Part shown: positions 10,944 through 22,830 of the stretch, piece by piece
Numbering within the stretch: the stretch's first letter is position 1
Layout of the letters: every line of letters starts with the position of its first letter
Assembly (NCBI GenBank): GCA_019188255.1
Contig: JAETXT010000005.1
Location: 3,658,001 to 3,722,000, forward strand
Source of the DNA: Verticillium longisporum
Taxonomy: Eukaryota; Ascomycota; Sordariomycetes; Glomerellales; Plectosphaerellaceae
Reading direction: 5' to 3'
Length of the DNA stretch: 64,000 nucleotides
The notes under the pieces: generated by a model
The model's input: only the letters and a program-made list of their open reading frames with translations
What the model was told of the DNA's origin: nothing
The model's database searches: none
Translations under genes and position numbers: made by a program

Positions 10944-12584
10944 GGCGGGGATGTTCACAGCCTGTGTCCGCCAGTCCGAGGTACGCTGTACGTCTGGTAC
11001 GCTGTAATCGTCGTAATGGTGGGGAGGAGCTGCACCTGTGGAAGGGGGGCGGCAGCGGCGGTGGTGGGTGGGTGTCACCAATCCAGGGTTCGCGGCGTGA
11101 GCGTGTGTCAAATGGGATATTTCGCTTTTGTATGTCGCACGTACGATCGATGGCACGACGCAAAAAAAAAATGGATGAAACCCAGGCCAGGCGGAGATGA
11201 GGTTGAAGTAACTAGGAAGACAAAGGCTTCGAGTGAGGCTGGCGGTGATGGATGATGTGCCAGCTCCTGGAATGGAAGAAATGCTCGTCTGGACTTGCCT
11301 GACCTGAGAGGAATAAGGTAGGAGGAAGGGCAAGGAAGGACCCACGTCACCGCTATGTAGGCTTGGCCGTTCGGAAGCCACCAGCTATTTAAATCGGGCC
11401 AACACTATAAAAACAGTTGATTATTAGGTGGATAAGGGTTGTTGTATTTGGCTTAGTTTAGTCGCCAACGTGCCCCCAGGGCTACGTTATATAGCTCCTG
11501 CTGACTAACTGTACCACCAGGAGTCCCTTCCTTCAACTATGGGGACGCAATCAGCATGCGCGCCCAGTCTTTTCGAATCGCCATCCGAATCAACGACGGC
11601 ACTCGAGTTAATGACCATCAGGGTATGCTGCCGCATCTGCATGACTTCTAGCGACGGGGACGAGCACAAACGTCGCACGAGACCGCTGGAGTGAGCGCTG
11701 GATCGATCCACGGGGTCTGTCGACGTTGTCTTGGCGCGAACCAATCCTGGACTGGCATGCCACCCACGTGCAGATTGTGAGCTGCTGCTGGACGTCTGTA
11801 TATCTGCGTTACGACTCATGAGGGGCTCAGAAGGATGATGATCAGAAGGTGTATGTGTCTGCATGGTGACCAACATGGTCGATACAACGCATCGTGTGGC
11901 CTGCTTGTTTGTCTGTCTGTTGCATGATGCGTGTTGGTGTCGTGTAACTACCTGCCCTGTCTGGTGTGTAGGTACTGTGCACCGTGCCAAGGATGCCAGC
12001 AGCCACCACCTGGCAAAGCCCCGGGGCTGCGGGCTGCTTACGTGACCAGGCCCCTCTGCGCAAAGAACCAGCAACGATAAAAAGGATTTGCACGACTTGC
12101 CTTTTGTGGCCCGATTTTCCTCCTTCTTTTCTTCATTCCACCCCTTCTTCGGATGGGGCCTGCAACGGTTCCCCTCCACCTAAACGGCGCTGCATCCTCC
12201 ATGTCGCGCTGTTGGAGGGTTGAGTTGCCAGATGAATGAAGCGTTCGTTTGAGGGTTGTCATAGATTGTTTTCCGTGATGACTTCCCATGGTAAAATTGC
12301 GCCGACATATATACCTCTCGCCCGTCGTCGTGCTGTCATCGAGGTGCAACCCGCAACACATGATGTGCCTGTACATGAACCGGACACTCTCTGGCACGTT
12401 GCGCCCCTGTTGAAATTCTTCATGTTTGCTACCTTGGATACCTGCTGTCCACCAGCGAACCCGAAAACAGAACAAAACAAAACACCGTACCCAAGGGAAA
12501 CCTTGTTGAAAGTTCGCTCCTCGTACACCCTTTTGCTGCCGCCAATTGAAAAAAAAAAAAAAAAAAGAATAGCCATCAGACGCC
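10944..12584. other. Intergenic region between PPN1 and GCV1
   Basis: 1.64 kb without a supportable gene. There is a short AT-rich patch near 11380-11510 and a 17-18-bp A run around 12549-12566 just past the GCV1 stop. A minus-strand open frame of 224 codons at 11505-12179 lacks any recognisable domain or conserved composition and is not called. Confidence 0.6.
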
Positions 12585-13985
12585 TCATGCTGGTGCAGGC
12601 ATGGGGCCCTTGAAGTACTTGGCCGTCACGAACGGCATCTTGGTCACCGTCAGGCCCCTCTTCTTGCCGCGCACGACAACGTCGGGCTCGGTGCCCGCCT
12701 TGTGCAGGCCGTCACGCACGTAGCCCATGGCAATGTTCTTGCCCAGCGTCGGGCTCGGCGACCCGCTCGTCACGACGCCCACCTTCTCGCCGTCCTTGGT
12801 GAAGATCTCGGCGCCCTCGCGTGCTGGCGCACCGGCCACGACGAAGCCCACGCGGCGCCTGTCGACGCCCTGCCCGCCCTTGCTCTTGACCACGAGCTGC
12901 GGCGCGATCGCCTCGGCGCCGTGGAAGCCCGCGTCCGCGCGCCGCCGCTCCTTGGGGATGATCCACGAGAGCGCCGCCTCCACCGGCGTCGTCGTGTCGT
13001 CAATGTCGTGACCGTACAGGCACATGCCTGCCTCCAGACGCAGGCTGTCGCGTGCGCCGAGGCCAGCAAGACGCAGCGTCTCAGGCCCGGCCGTCGAGAG
13101 CAGCGTCTCAGCCAGGCGCGTCGCCTCGTTTCCGGGCGACTCGAAGCTGACCTCGAACCCGTCCTCGCCCGTGTACCCACCGCGGCTGATCATGGCCTTG
13201 CCAGGAAGCACGATCCACTCGCCGCTCTCGTTCTGCGCGCGCAGGCGAGCCCACACCGTCTGGCCAAAGTACACTGCCGACAGGGCGACGCCCTCAGCCG
13301 GGTCAATGACCTTCTGCAGGACCTCGGCGCTCTGAGGGCCCTGGAGCGCCACGAGGCCGAGACCCTGGAGCACCTCCCACCAGAACTCGCCGCCTTCGGG
13401 CTTCTGCAGGGCGGCCGTGTGCTCGGTCAGGTACTCAAAGACCTTTTCGCGCGTGCCTGCGTTGGAGACGACGCGGTACTCCTCCTCCTCGGTGCGCGTG
13501 ATCATCGTGTCGTCGACGATGCCACCCGTACCGGGCCACAGGAAGGTGCTCAGCTTACTCGTGCCAATCTCCATGTCACGCACGCCCGAAGGCGTCACCT
13601 TCTCGAGGAAGACGGCAGCCTGGGGACCAGTGAAGCGGTGCTGGACCATGTGGCTGACGTCGAAGAGACTGGCGTGCTCGCGGGTGAAGTGGTGAGACTG
13701 GGCGAGGGACAGGTCGGCGTACTGGACGGGCATGTGGTGGCCGCCAAAGAGGACCATCTTGCCGCCGTGGGCGACGTGAAAGTCGTATAGGGGTGTCTTG
13801 TCCTGCTTGGCCGAGGCGGCGAGCTGGGCGCGCCATTCCTGGCGGGCCTCAGGCGAGGGCGGCGTGGGACCTGTGTAGAAGCGTGGGCGAGCGGCCATGG
13901 CCATGGGGGCTGCAGTGCGGGGAGCTGAGGCGAGGAGCAGCGGGCGGGCCGCACGGGCTGCAGCGAGCAGCCTGACACGAGACAT
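12585..13985 (-). CDS. GCV1: Aminomethyltransferase, glycine cleavage system T protein, mitochondrial
   Basis: Transfers the aminomethyl carbon of glycine from lipoylated H protein to tetrahydrofolate, releasing ammonia and forming methylene-THF. Intronless, 466 aa. The first ~35 residues are rich in Arg/Ala with no acidic residues, as expected of a mitochondrial presequence. The mature part follows the GcvT fold: KTPLYDFHVAHGGKMV near the start, SLFDVSHM, the GGIVDDTMI loop with the acidic residues near the folate site, GYTGEDGFEV and LRLEAGMCLYGHD. The C-terminal barrel (RRVGF, GVVTSG, AMGYV) is complete. Length and motif order are normal for fungal GCV1, and no frame problem is visible. 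Confidence 0.96.
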   Translation of the reverse strand: MSRVRLLAAARAARPLLLASAPRTAAPMAMAARPRFYTGPTPPSPEARQEWRAQLAASAKQDKTPLYDFHVAHGGKMVLFGGHHMPVQYADLSLAQSHHFTREHASLFDVSHMVQHRFTGPQAAVFLEKVTPSGVRDMEIGTSKLSTFLWPGTGGIVDDTMITRTEEEEYRVVSNAGTREKVFEYLTEHTAALQKPEGGEFWWEVLQGLGLVALQGPQSAEVLQKVIDPAEGVALSAVYFGQTVWARLRAQNESGEWIVLPGKAMISRGGYTGEDGFEVSFESPGNEATRLAETLLSTAGPETLRLAGLGARDSLRLEAGMCLYGHDIDDTTTPVEAALSWIIPKERRRADAGFHGAEAIAPQLVVKSKGGQGVDRRRVGFVVAGAPAREGAEIFTKDGEKVGVVTSGSPSPTLGKNIAMGYVRDGLHKAGTEPDVVVRGKKRGLTVTKMPFVTAKYFKGPMPAPA

Positions 13986-15060
13986 TCTGACGGCTCGAAG
14001 GGGTCAATTGAGGTGGCAATTGGCGTATGAAAAGGAAGTGATGGAGGTTGGCAGTTGAGAGGTGGAGAGTTGTGGGTAAGATAGAGGCAACGTCGAGCCT
14101 CCGTCACTTGCCATGTGAAGTCGGGTCGAGGCAGGAAGGATCCAGGTGGTTGGCGGGCCTTTATCTGCGGGTCCGATGGAAGCCGCGGTCGGTCGAGTCA
14201 CTGACCCGGGGAAGGGCGACCTCGGAGCTCACACACGGCCTCTGGTTTGCTGAGGGGCCTGCCTGCTTGCTCCTCAACGGCTCCAGCTCCAGACTACGCG
14301 AGTCAATCGGCTTCGATTGCCGTTGTCACATACTACGTACCGACAACCATAGCTCAAAATTGCTTCAATTTGTGTACCGTCAAGCTCAGTTGGGTTGACG
14401 TCATCCAGAAGCCAGCACTCAAGAGGAAGCATTCAACGCACTGGTTACATAAAGGTGCTTGGGGGCTTAGGCTCTGGGCAGAGTTGGTTGGCAGCCTTTC
14501 TACATAAATGTACTTCAAAATAGCGTTTTCAGAGAAGCTCCAATTGTTTCTCCAGTTCCCAATATTGAGACTGCCGACGAACAAATGACAAAAAGGATTT
14601 CTCCTTAGTCGACAGCCCGTCTCGAACCGGTGATCCCTCTACGCGCCTTCTGGCCTGCGCGCCCTCACAGTTAGAGGCATGTGATATGGGTATTTGCTTA
14701 GGGTGACCTCTAGGGCCGCTACACCATGCGTCACGCTGTAGCGGCCCTTGTTGGGGAACAAGGCAGCCTGCGAGGGTTATGAAGGGCTGGGCCTAAGGGA
14801 AGGTGGTGTTCTTGGGAAGGAACCGGAACAGTGGCTGGGCAACCGTACCAGCAGTGCCAGTGTAGTCCTGCCGACGCCATATGGTGAGCAACAGAGGCAG
14901 GTCCACGTATACAGCTTCAAGACAAATTCAGTACACTGCTCTATAGGCTAGTTGTCTAAGCCTACGACAACGAATGCTCGACTCCACAATCCTACAACAG
15001 CCTCCACCTCCAGCGCATCACGAAACGTCTGCCCTCATGCGCACCCAGGATATCCGCCGC
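13986..15060. other. Intergenic region between GCV1 and VMA13
   Basis: 1.07 kb with no convincing gene. It contains the 12-bp perfect inverted repeat at 14712-14748 and, near 14610-14680, a stretch whose reverse complement resembles a tRNA T-loop (GGTTCGAGA) but does not fold as a complete tRNA. Confidence 0.6.
14712..14748. repeat. Perfect 12-bp inverted repeat with 13-nt loop
   Basis: AGGGCCGCTACA at 14712-14723 is followed after 13 nt by its exact reverse complement at 14737-14748. GC-rich, able to form a stable hairpin or cruciform. It lies in non-coding DNA. No flanking target duplication is evident, so I cannot say whether it is a transposon end. Confidence 0.9.
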
Positions 15061-16552
15061 TCAGCCGTCAAAGCTGTACTTCAGCCAGCCGCCCAAAGCG
15101 CGCAGGCTCTCCCATCGCACGCTCTCGTCTGCCTCGCCCATGAGCTCCATGACGCGCGTCTTGAGCCCAAGCTTCTCAAGCTGGTACCGCCTCTCAGGCA
15201 CCTCGCGCACGAGCGCGCCAACGTCGTTGCACGCAATGGCGAGCACCTGCTTATCGCTGTCCCAAGGCGTCTTCATAATCTCGGCGAGCCTCCGCGGAAT
15301 GTCACCCTTGTCGTGGTCGAGGATCTTACGTGCGTTCTCGGCCCAGAAGACCTGGCTGCGGTGCGGCGGCGACCAGCGCAGGTGGCCCGACTGTACCTCC
15401 GCCACGTACTCGTCAAAGTTGGTCTTGGTCTTGGCGTACTCCTCGAGAAGCTCCTTGAGGCTAGCGAGGTCCTCAAGCAGGTCCGGGTCCGTCATGTGCC
15501 TACCGCTGACATTCGTGAGAAGCGCGGGCAGGCGCGCTAGGACAGCGGTCGGAAGGAGCGTCTTCTGGTTCGACTCGAGCAGATTATGGAGGGTCGACAC
15601 GATGAGGCGCGTTGTCTTCTCCTTGGGCGACAGGCGGAGGAGGTGCGTGTAGAGCAGAACAATATCGTACTCGCTGCACTCAAGTCAGTTATGTTATCTC
15701 ATGACTATGAAAGATAGTTGCTCACTCGCTCAGCTCATCGCCAATATCTTCGGCCTCAAAGCTCAGCTGCCACATGACCAGGAGTACATGGTATAGCAAC
15801 TGCAAACCGACGCCGCCACCCAGAGAGCCGGCAAATCCAACGTCGCGAGCGGGAGCGTTGCCGCTCCAGAGACTGGCAGAAGAGCTGCCGTTGCTGCCAA
15901 TGCCGGCAGCACTCCTCAGAAGGTCGATCAGGGGCTGGACGGTTTCGCTGCGCTGGTCCCAGAACTGTTGCCTCGAGCTGCGCGAATAGAGGAGCGATGA
16001 GTACTCTTGGACGGCGATGTCTTGGAGCCCAGCATCAGAGCTCTTGGTGAGACCGGACAGATAGGTGAACAGGAGAGGCAGAGCACGGTGAGTGGCGGCA
16101 GACTCGTCGCGGGAGGAGGCGATGAGTTTGGTGAGGGCCGTGGCCGTCAGCAGAGGTATCGGGTCCTCGGTATTGTTTGAGTTGGCGAGCAGGGGAAGGA
16201 AGCTCTTGTAGGGGTCGCCGGACTTGAGGAGAGCCTTGGAGAGAGAGGGCACGCTCTGGAGGAGGTCGCTCAGCAGGACGAGGACGTAGTGGATGACGTT
16301 GGCGTTCTTGCCAGCTTTTTCGATGGCGCTGGGCTTGCCCTGCTCGCCGACGAAGAGCAAGCGATAGCCATCGAGATCGGCCTCGACAACCTCCTTGCGA
16401 GCCTCGGGCTTCTTCGCCTTGTCAGCAGCGCGAATTCGGGCGAGATGATCCTCGGTGATGGTGCCGGCCCTAACAGCGCCATCCCAGGGGATGGGCCGCT
16501 GGCGAATGTTGTTCTGAAGCGAGGCCAGGTAGGTGGGCGGGTCGAGGGACAT
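15061..16552 (-). CDS. VMA13: V-type proton ATPase subunit H
   Basis: Regulatory subunit of the peripheral V1 sector; it couples V1 to Vo and silences ATPase activity of free V1. Exons 16552-15726 and 15673-15061, separated by a 52-bp intron whose splicing gives GDELSDEYDIVLLY, total 479 aa, close to yeast Vma13 (478). The N-terminal part is all-helical and ARM/HEAT-like. The C-terminal domain starts around the ETTR/STLHNLL region and keeps the family hallmarks: FWAENARKI, ACNDVG.LVRE, MEL.....SVRWE.L.A. The ATG at 16552 (MSLDPPTYL) is the first Met consistent with the family; an upstream in-frame extension is compositionally non-coding. Confidence 0.96.
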
Positions 16553-19112
16553 GGCGGCGGTGGTAGAGGGTCGAGGGTGCGACCCTGGTTCACGTTGTAG
16601 GAGCTGAACAAGGCCGAGTCGAGCCAATTGACGTTCGAGGTCGGGCCGCGTTGGAGATGCCGGTGGGTAGGTGTCGTGATGAGGCCCAAATTGGATGGGG
16701 GGAGGTTGACGTCGATGGTTAGAGCTGCAGTGTAGCACGCAGTACCAGCACTAGCACTAGCAGCAAGGCGAACAATCAAGGCAGGTCAACGCATGCGCCT
16801 CAGAAGCTTGGAGTGTGGCTGTCATTCATCAGCCACACTAGCTTGTGGTGCACGGACTCATTTAGGACCTGTTAGCAGAGCGATCTCAGGATGGCAAAAG
16901 GATGGTAGTAGCAAGAAGAAGCTCGATGGTGTCAAGGATCCATAAAGTCACGAACCAAGGCACGATCAGATCCGAGAAAACTCAACCTAGGGAACTGCAG
17001 CCCGTTTTCGTGATAGCCAGTGGAGATTCAAGGCTTCGTCACGATGATCTTGAAGGGGCTCATATCGAACCCCACCGCGTATGCTTCAACTCTAATTGTG
17101 GGCTTTGGGGTCGTCATTCGCTTCCGTTGTTCCTAAATACACATCAGCGCCTCGGGACCCTCTGTTGTGTATTTTTTCTTTTTTCTCATTTTCCAGTCTG
17201 GCCAGGCCGGGACTCTTGACCCACCAAATTCGCTTTTGAAGGCTTTTGAACAAGACTTCATGCATAGATTGTAGGCGGCAATCATGAGTACCGCCGACCA
17301 ACCCATGGTATAACCCGTATTCGTTGCTCGCCACACCGAGGAAGATAAAGTTACATGGCGCGGCCTATAGCACAGTCCTGCCTGGGCCAACGCAAGAACC
17401 TGGCCATATTGGAGATGGTATTCTAACAAGCATCCCCCCGTAACACAAACAAAGGTTGTGCCCGCATGATCTGCGATTTTGGGCCACACAATTGTCAACA
17501 CTCAGAATGCAGACGCCAACTTTGCACCGCCTCAGAAATATCGTCTGGAGACTGTACTTCTGTTTCATGTCAGGTTGGAGTACCTTGTTGTTGCAAATCA
17601 TCGTTGAATCGGGAGTTGCGATTACAAGATAACGTCTTTCCCAGGTGTTGTGGGGTGTCGCAACGTACCTACTCAACGCCCCGTCGCATGGATGGCGCTG
17701 TCGTCATGTATTTGGGACGAGCTTCAAGTCAGCTTGTGGCAGAAGCTTGCAACACAACGGCTTAGTCAGTGGGCCAGGCATGTAGGCAACGGCGGTCGGT
17801 GATCGACGCCGTCGTCTTTGCTTCTGTGGCATTCGCCGAGACCTTCTCCTGCAGGGCAGCAAGCAGGGCAACAGGGCACCGGCCACGGAACACTCTACCG
17901 ACCCGTGCTGTCTTGCGCTTACGAGGACCGAGAAACCTTTTAGCTGCATCGACGTCAGCCATCAGAAACTGGGCCTGGTGCCCGACGGACATGGTGACTG
18001 GTGGATAAGAGCCTCGAGGTGCAGCTGGTCCCTCCCATCATGCGATGCCTTTGGTTCGTGAGGGGTTTCCGTCGCAGTGGCACAAGTGCTCGGGATGGCA
18101 GCGACTAGGTGTCTTCGAGGGGCTTGCGGGACAAGACGGAAGTCATGCTACCTGCCTACCTACCTACCTACCTAGCTGTAGCAACAATTGGAATAAATGG
18201 GAACCGGGTAAGTGGTTCTGGGAGCTTTGGGCCGTGATAAGGATCAGATGAAGCGTGGTGGGCGCGATAATCGCCCAGTGAACCATGGGACCCCCTGGAA
18301 GGGCCAAGCCTGCAAGCTCTTAAGTGGTCGCCAGCGCATTGCTTCGCGTCAGCACCCCGTTGCTCCTCCCCCGCACCCGTGCGACTCGCCTGTCTATTGC
18401 TTGTCAGTCACTCGTCACTCGTCACTCATCAGAGGAAGGGTCCTCCCCAAGCTACTGCTCTTCTCAAGGCAAGAACAAACCCAACTGCAAAAATCTGAGT
18501 GCCCCCGGCAAATCCAGGAACAGGATCTTCATCCACTGATTTTGAAATCCCTCCCAGAGCCCAGGTCCCAGATCCCTGTCTAGTTGCGGCAAACCGTCTC
18601 GTACCTGAAAACGTATGGTGAGTGAGTCCCCGGCTTTCCGTCCGCCGCCCATCACCAGAAAAGCGAGAGGCTGGCGTGCGAAACCACCAAAGGAGGAGGC
18701 TGGGAATCAACACAACCCATTTACCACCCCTTCTGCCTGCACCTGCACTCAATTCTCTCAAATTCATTCACTCCAAGACTTTTCCTCCTTCACCTTAGCT
18801 CTTCTCACCAAGATCCTGCCCATACCCGAAAGCCAAGCCCAGCTTCTGGCGACACAAACCTCACTGACATCGTACTGCGGCCCCCCACAGCATCGACCAA
18901 CGGCCACAACTGCTAACAAGCTTCAAAGTCGTTGCATTGCCAAACGCCAAAGTCAAAAGAGGACAGGACCAACATCCACATTCCAGTCTTCCCGTCGGCA
19001 ATCAGTCTCACTTGTCAAAAAGCCCACGCAGACGCCCACACCCACGCGAGTTTGGCCCGCCACCCGCATTCCATGGTCTTGATCGTCAATCTTTGAGTTC
19101 CTACCCTCCATC
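16553..19112. other. Intergenic region between VMA13 and the surface-protein gene
   Basis: 2.56 kb between divergent genes with no supportable coding region. It contains a CTAC microsatellite at 18155-18174. The last ~500 bp before 19113 are C/T- and CAA-rich, like a long fungal 5' leader. Confidence 0.55.
18155..18174 (+). repeat. (CTAC)n microsatellite
   Basis: About five CTAC units in the 5' region of the surface-protein gene. Confidence 0.85.
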
Positions 19113-20438
19113 ATGCGGTGCACACAGGCCGCCCTGGCGGCACCACCCGCCATGCTGCTTGCCACCCTCGCCTTCTTGTCGGCACCGTCACCAGTGGCTG
19201 CTCACCCCTATCCGCTGCAAAATAACAACAACAACAACTACGATGCTGGCTTCCGCTTCATCATGCCTCGCAATTGCGTCCAGCGCTGCGGCAGTGACGG
19301 GCAATATTGCTGTGGTTCTGGCGAAGTGTGCTTTACCAGTGCAAACATTGCAGGTTGCTCTGGCGGCGCTGGTGGCAACTACGGCATCTACACAACCACG
19401 TGGACTGAGACCAACACCTTCACGAGCACGGTCACGACCCCTTTCCCTGCCGCCCCTACTGTTGAACACGGTGGGGGCGTCGGCGGCTCCGGTGTCTGCG
19501 TGCCCCAAGCTGAGGGCGAGACGTCATGCGGCAGCATCTGCTGCGCGGCGTGGCAGCAGTGCGCGAGCGAAGAATAGAGCCAGTGCGAGCAGCGACCTGG
19601 ATTTGGCGGCGGCACCATCACAACCACAGTTACCGACGGCAACGGCCAGACCATCACGACCCGCTACTCCGCTCCCTACCGCGTCACAAGCACAACCTTC
19701 ACCAACTCGGCCGGCTCCGCTACCTCGACCGGCGTTGTCGGCACTGGCACCGCCATCCCTACCGAGGGTGACAATGGTGAAGATGGCGGCACTGGCGGCG
19801 GCGGTCTCTCTGCTGGCGCCATTGCAGGCATCGTCATCGGCACCCTTGCTGGTATCGCCCTCCTCATCCTCATATGCTTCTGTTGCATTGCCCGTGGCCT
19901 CTGGGCCCTCCTCTGCGGCGGCAAGAAGAAGAAGGACGACCGTCGACGTAAGCGCACCGAAGTATACGAGGAGCATTACCGAGGAGGCAGCCGAATGCCC
20001 TCTACGCACTCCCGCCGTGACCGCCACACCGGATGGTTTGGAGGTCGCCCCGCCTCGGCCTCTGCCCGCCGCGACCCCGAGAAGGACCGCTCGAGCGGTG
20101 CGAAGTGGCTCGGCCTCGGTGCCGGCGCCGCCACCCTGTTGGCGCTACTCAACCTGCGCAAGGATAAGAAGCCCGAGCGCAAGGCGCGCTCGCGCTACAC
20201 GGACTCGTACTACTCGTACACGGACAGTGAGTCTTCGCGGTCGCGCGCACCCATGCCGCCCGCCGGCTCGCGGAGGGCGTCCTCTCGGATGCCCCCTGCG
20301 GCGGCGCCGTCTGGGTCGCGTCGTTATGACGATGACCAGTCAGACCTGACGTCGTACCTAGGTGGCAGCTCTGCCGGCCGGACGAACCGCACGAGGCGGA
20401 CTGAACCGCGCGCTGAATCGCGCTACTCACGGCGGTAG
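19113..20438 (+). CDS. Cys-rich single-pass surface protein, frame interrupted by an in-frame TAG
   Basis: A predicted secreted/plasma-membrane protein of unknown function, 441 codons read as one frame. Residues 1-30 form a signal peptide ending near VAAHPYP. Two Cys-rich segments follow (CVQRCGSDGQYCCGSGEVC and CGSICCAAWQQC), separated by a Ser/Thr-rich stalk (TTTWTETNTFTSTVTT). After a Gly-rich region comes one membrane helix (about residues 230-255, AGIVIGTLAGIALLILICFCC), then a basic, Arg/Ser-rich cytoplasmic tail with Tyr/Ser repeats. The layout recalls fungal wall-sensor and SKG6-like membrane proteins, but I do not recognise a named family. Codon 155 (19575-19577) is TAG; the same frame continues with clear homologous-looking protein (GGGTITTTVT, then the helix). 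Either a nonsense lesion, a sequence error, or readthrough. Confidence 0.75.
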
Positions 20439-21251
20439 ATGGGCGGAAGACATCCTTCGACGATGGCTGATGAGAATGTCTGCCTCTTGACGGCGGACAG
20501 AGTACATAGTTTGTTATTTCGATTTTCTTTTACAAAGCGGCGTTCAGGGGGACATCAGCATGAGGCATGAGAGGGAAAGAGTTTCAAGAGCACGAATGAG
20601 ATGGATATGTGAAACGAAGCATCGCAAGATGAAAGGACGATTCGAGAAAGGAAGCAAGTCTGAGGCGAGAGAGAAGTGACTTGGCATAGCTCAAGTGCTT
20701 TCCCCCTTTTGCATAGCAATTCTTGTATGACTGCGGATGTTCAATTGCGAATAGACGACGAGGGCGATATTTGCCCTTTAATGCCCAACGACTATGCGAT
20801 ATGAAGTGTTTTGTAATGTGTGATCTTGATTGTGCCATCAGTGGAAGCGATCTGGCGTAGACTGCCGAGTTTGATATTTTTCCTTTCTTTCGTCTCTAGC
20901 GCTAGAGTATCATTGTTTGCCCCCGGAAGAAATTCAAACACAGCCTGTCACATCCGTTGACTAGCTGCGGAGTACTTCACGTTCTTCTCAACATACAATC
21001 AGAGCAGAAAACAGGCATTCATTATCGTCACTTTTTAAATCGCCGCTTCACATAGCATTTCATTCATCCTGGACAGGAGTGTGGCAATCTGGGTCGCTGA
21101 GATGTGAATTCGCCCAGAGGATGGTCGTGTCTTGCTTTTTGGTATACGCCTGTAGCCCCTTTGCTACAAATGTGCCATGCGAAGAAAAAACCCTGCCACT
21201 CCTTTATCAAGACCCAGAATGCAAAGAAACCCGAGACACCGCGCCGACCCT
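20439..21251. other. Convergent intergenic region
   Basis: About 0.8 kb between the surface-protein gene and RPL9, whose 3' ends face each other. AT-richer than flanking coding DNA. No gene, RNA or repeat seen. Confidence 0.6.
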
Positions 21252-22283
21252 TTACTCGGCCTCGACAACGTGGCCCTTCTCGGAGACGTAGAGACCGTCA
21301 AGGAACTGTTGCATGTTAGTTTTCGATGACTCGGCATTGGAGGGACAGTGCGTTAGGTGCAGGAAGGGGGGGAGCTCACCTTTCGGATATCCTTGTTGCG
21401 CACCCTGCAGATCTGCTGGATGTCGGCGGCGCTCTGGGAGACGTTCTCGAGGCTGTTGCCGAGGAGGAAAAGCTCGTCCTTCTGGGCCTTGGAGATCTCG
21501 ACATCAACACCCTCGTGCATGACGACCTTGCGGACAATCTTCTCGCCGATGAAGTTGCGGATCTCAACCTCCCACAGGCCAGTCTCGGAGTTCTTGTCGA
21601 GGTTGACGTTGATGGGGAAATGGGCGTAGACGTAACGCATCTTGTACTTGAAGCCCTTGGTGACACCGATGATCAGGTTGTTGATCAGGGAGCGGACGGT
21701 GCGGAGGGTGGCGACGTTCTTCCTGGAGCCGTGGTGGATCTCAATGTTGATGAGATCCTTCTTGGGCTGGGAGAAGTTGACAGCCAGGTGGCTGAGGTCC
21801 TTCACGAGCTTGCCTGGAGGGAGGGGGCGACGAGTTAGCCTTTGCCGCCATGAACCAGTCTTCAAATCGTCGGCCGTCGCAAGATTGCATTGGTAACAGA
21901 AGGGACGACTCGGTCGACGATGATGAGTGGAGATGCATAGGGAAAGAAAAAATGTTACTTACCACGGGGGCCCTCGACGGTGACATTGCGAGACTTGATG
22001 TGAACCTTGACTGTTGGAGAATCCAAGTCAGCATGCATTCAGCCTGCCACTTCTGCTCCTTGCGAGCTCATCCACAGTCTGAACGTATTCCCATATCGAC
22101 CTTTCCGAGAAAAATGTCGAGAAGTCTTCTTCTTCCAAGTATTCGATCGACAGGTTGTCGGTTCTTTCCATGACGGTCGTGCCGGAATTTTCTTCCTTCT
22201 TTTCAAAGAAAACGAGGTATTTGGTGTCGTCACATACCTCCCTCAGGGATCTCGACGGACTCGACAGAGTGAATGTACTTCAT
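21252..22283 (-). CDS. RPL9: 60S ribosomal protein L9 (uL6)
   Basis: Large-subunit protein near the sarcin-ricin region of the ribosome. Four exons (minus): 22283-22238, 22010-21963, 21813-21380, 21305-21252, total 193 aa. All junctions are GT-AG and keep the frame: PEG|VKVHIK, GPRG|KLVKD, NKDIRK|FLDGLYVSEKG. The start MKYIHSVESVEIPEGV and the motif TVEGPRGKL are typical of eukaryotic L9. The early short exons followed by a long one are usual for fungal ribosomal-protein genes. It shares a 547-bp divergent promoter with VPS26. Confidence 0.98.
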
Positions 22284-22830
22284 CTTGACGGTGGTGGGGG
22301 AATTGTTGGGCGGAAAGTCGTCGGCGGTTCGAGGTTGTCGTGAGGCTGGCTACTTTCAACTCGGGACACTGGAGCTGCTGGTGTCTCGTCCTGGCTTTCG
22401 TCGGTGGGTGGGAAAAAAGCTCTAGGGCTTGTTGCACGTGAGGAACTTTTTTCACCACAGCTGGCCCGTGCCCTTCGAGACCTTGAGCGCACGGGCGGCG
22501 GGGTCATTCGAAGCCTCCCCAGCCACACAGCCACATGGCTGCGATCACGTGAAATTCATGAACAAGAAGAGCCAATGAGACGCTAGCGCAAACGGAGAGC
22601 TCTCGTCCCAGCTCGGTCGCAGCTCCCGCCAGGTTTACGACCGACGGACTATAGGGCGGTACCTGCGACCGTGATAGTGCAATAGTGCAGCCTGGCATCC
22701 GATACGTCAGCCTCCCGCTCGCCCCGTCACACCCCCAAACGAACACCAACCCACTCCAACATCACAACCCCAGCATCCCCACGACGAACCCTCTCCAGTC
22801 CGCGGTACGCTGCAATTGGGCTCCGTCAAC
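22284..22830. promoter_or_regulatory. Shared divergent promoter RPL9 / VPS26
   Basis: 547 bp between the two start codons. A CACGTG E-box-like palindrome sits at 22435-22440, about 150 bp upstream of the RPL9 ATG. Cbf1-type factors bind such sites at ribosomal-protein promoters in some ascomycetes; its use here is inference. Confidence 0.45.

Noticed and set aside
11505..12179. 224-codon minus-strand frame between PPN1 and GCV1
   Set aside because: Composition not protein-like and no domain; probably chance.
14610..14690. Possible tRNA gene on the minus strand (GGTTCGAGA followed later by TTTTT)
   Set aside because: Only three of five T-stem pairs form, there is no matching acceptor stem and no anticodon loop with U33. 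At best a decayed tRNA or SINE fragment.
19556..19577. Mini-intron removing the in-frame TAG
   Set aside because: The only GT..AG pair nearby would be about 20 nt, below the size fungal spliceosomes remove, and larger alternatives delete conserved Cys codons.
18937..20349. 470-codon frame overlapping the surface-protein gene
   Set aside because: Different frame; Pro/Ser/Ala/Arg-rich nonsense composition, while the 19113 frame has signal peptide, Cys motifs and a membrane helix.
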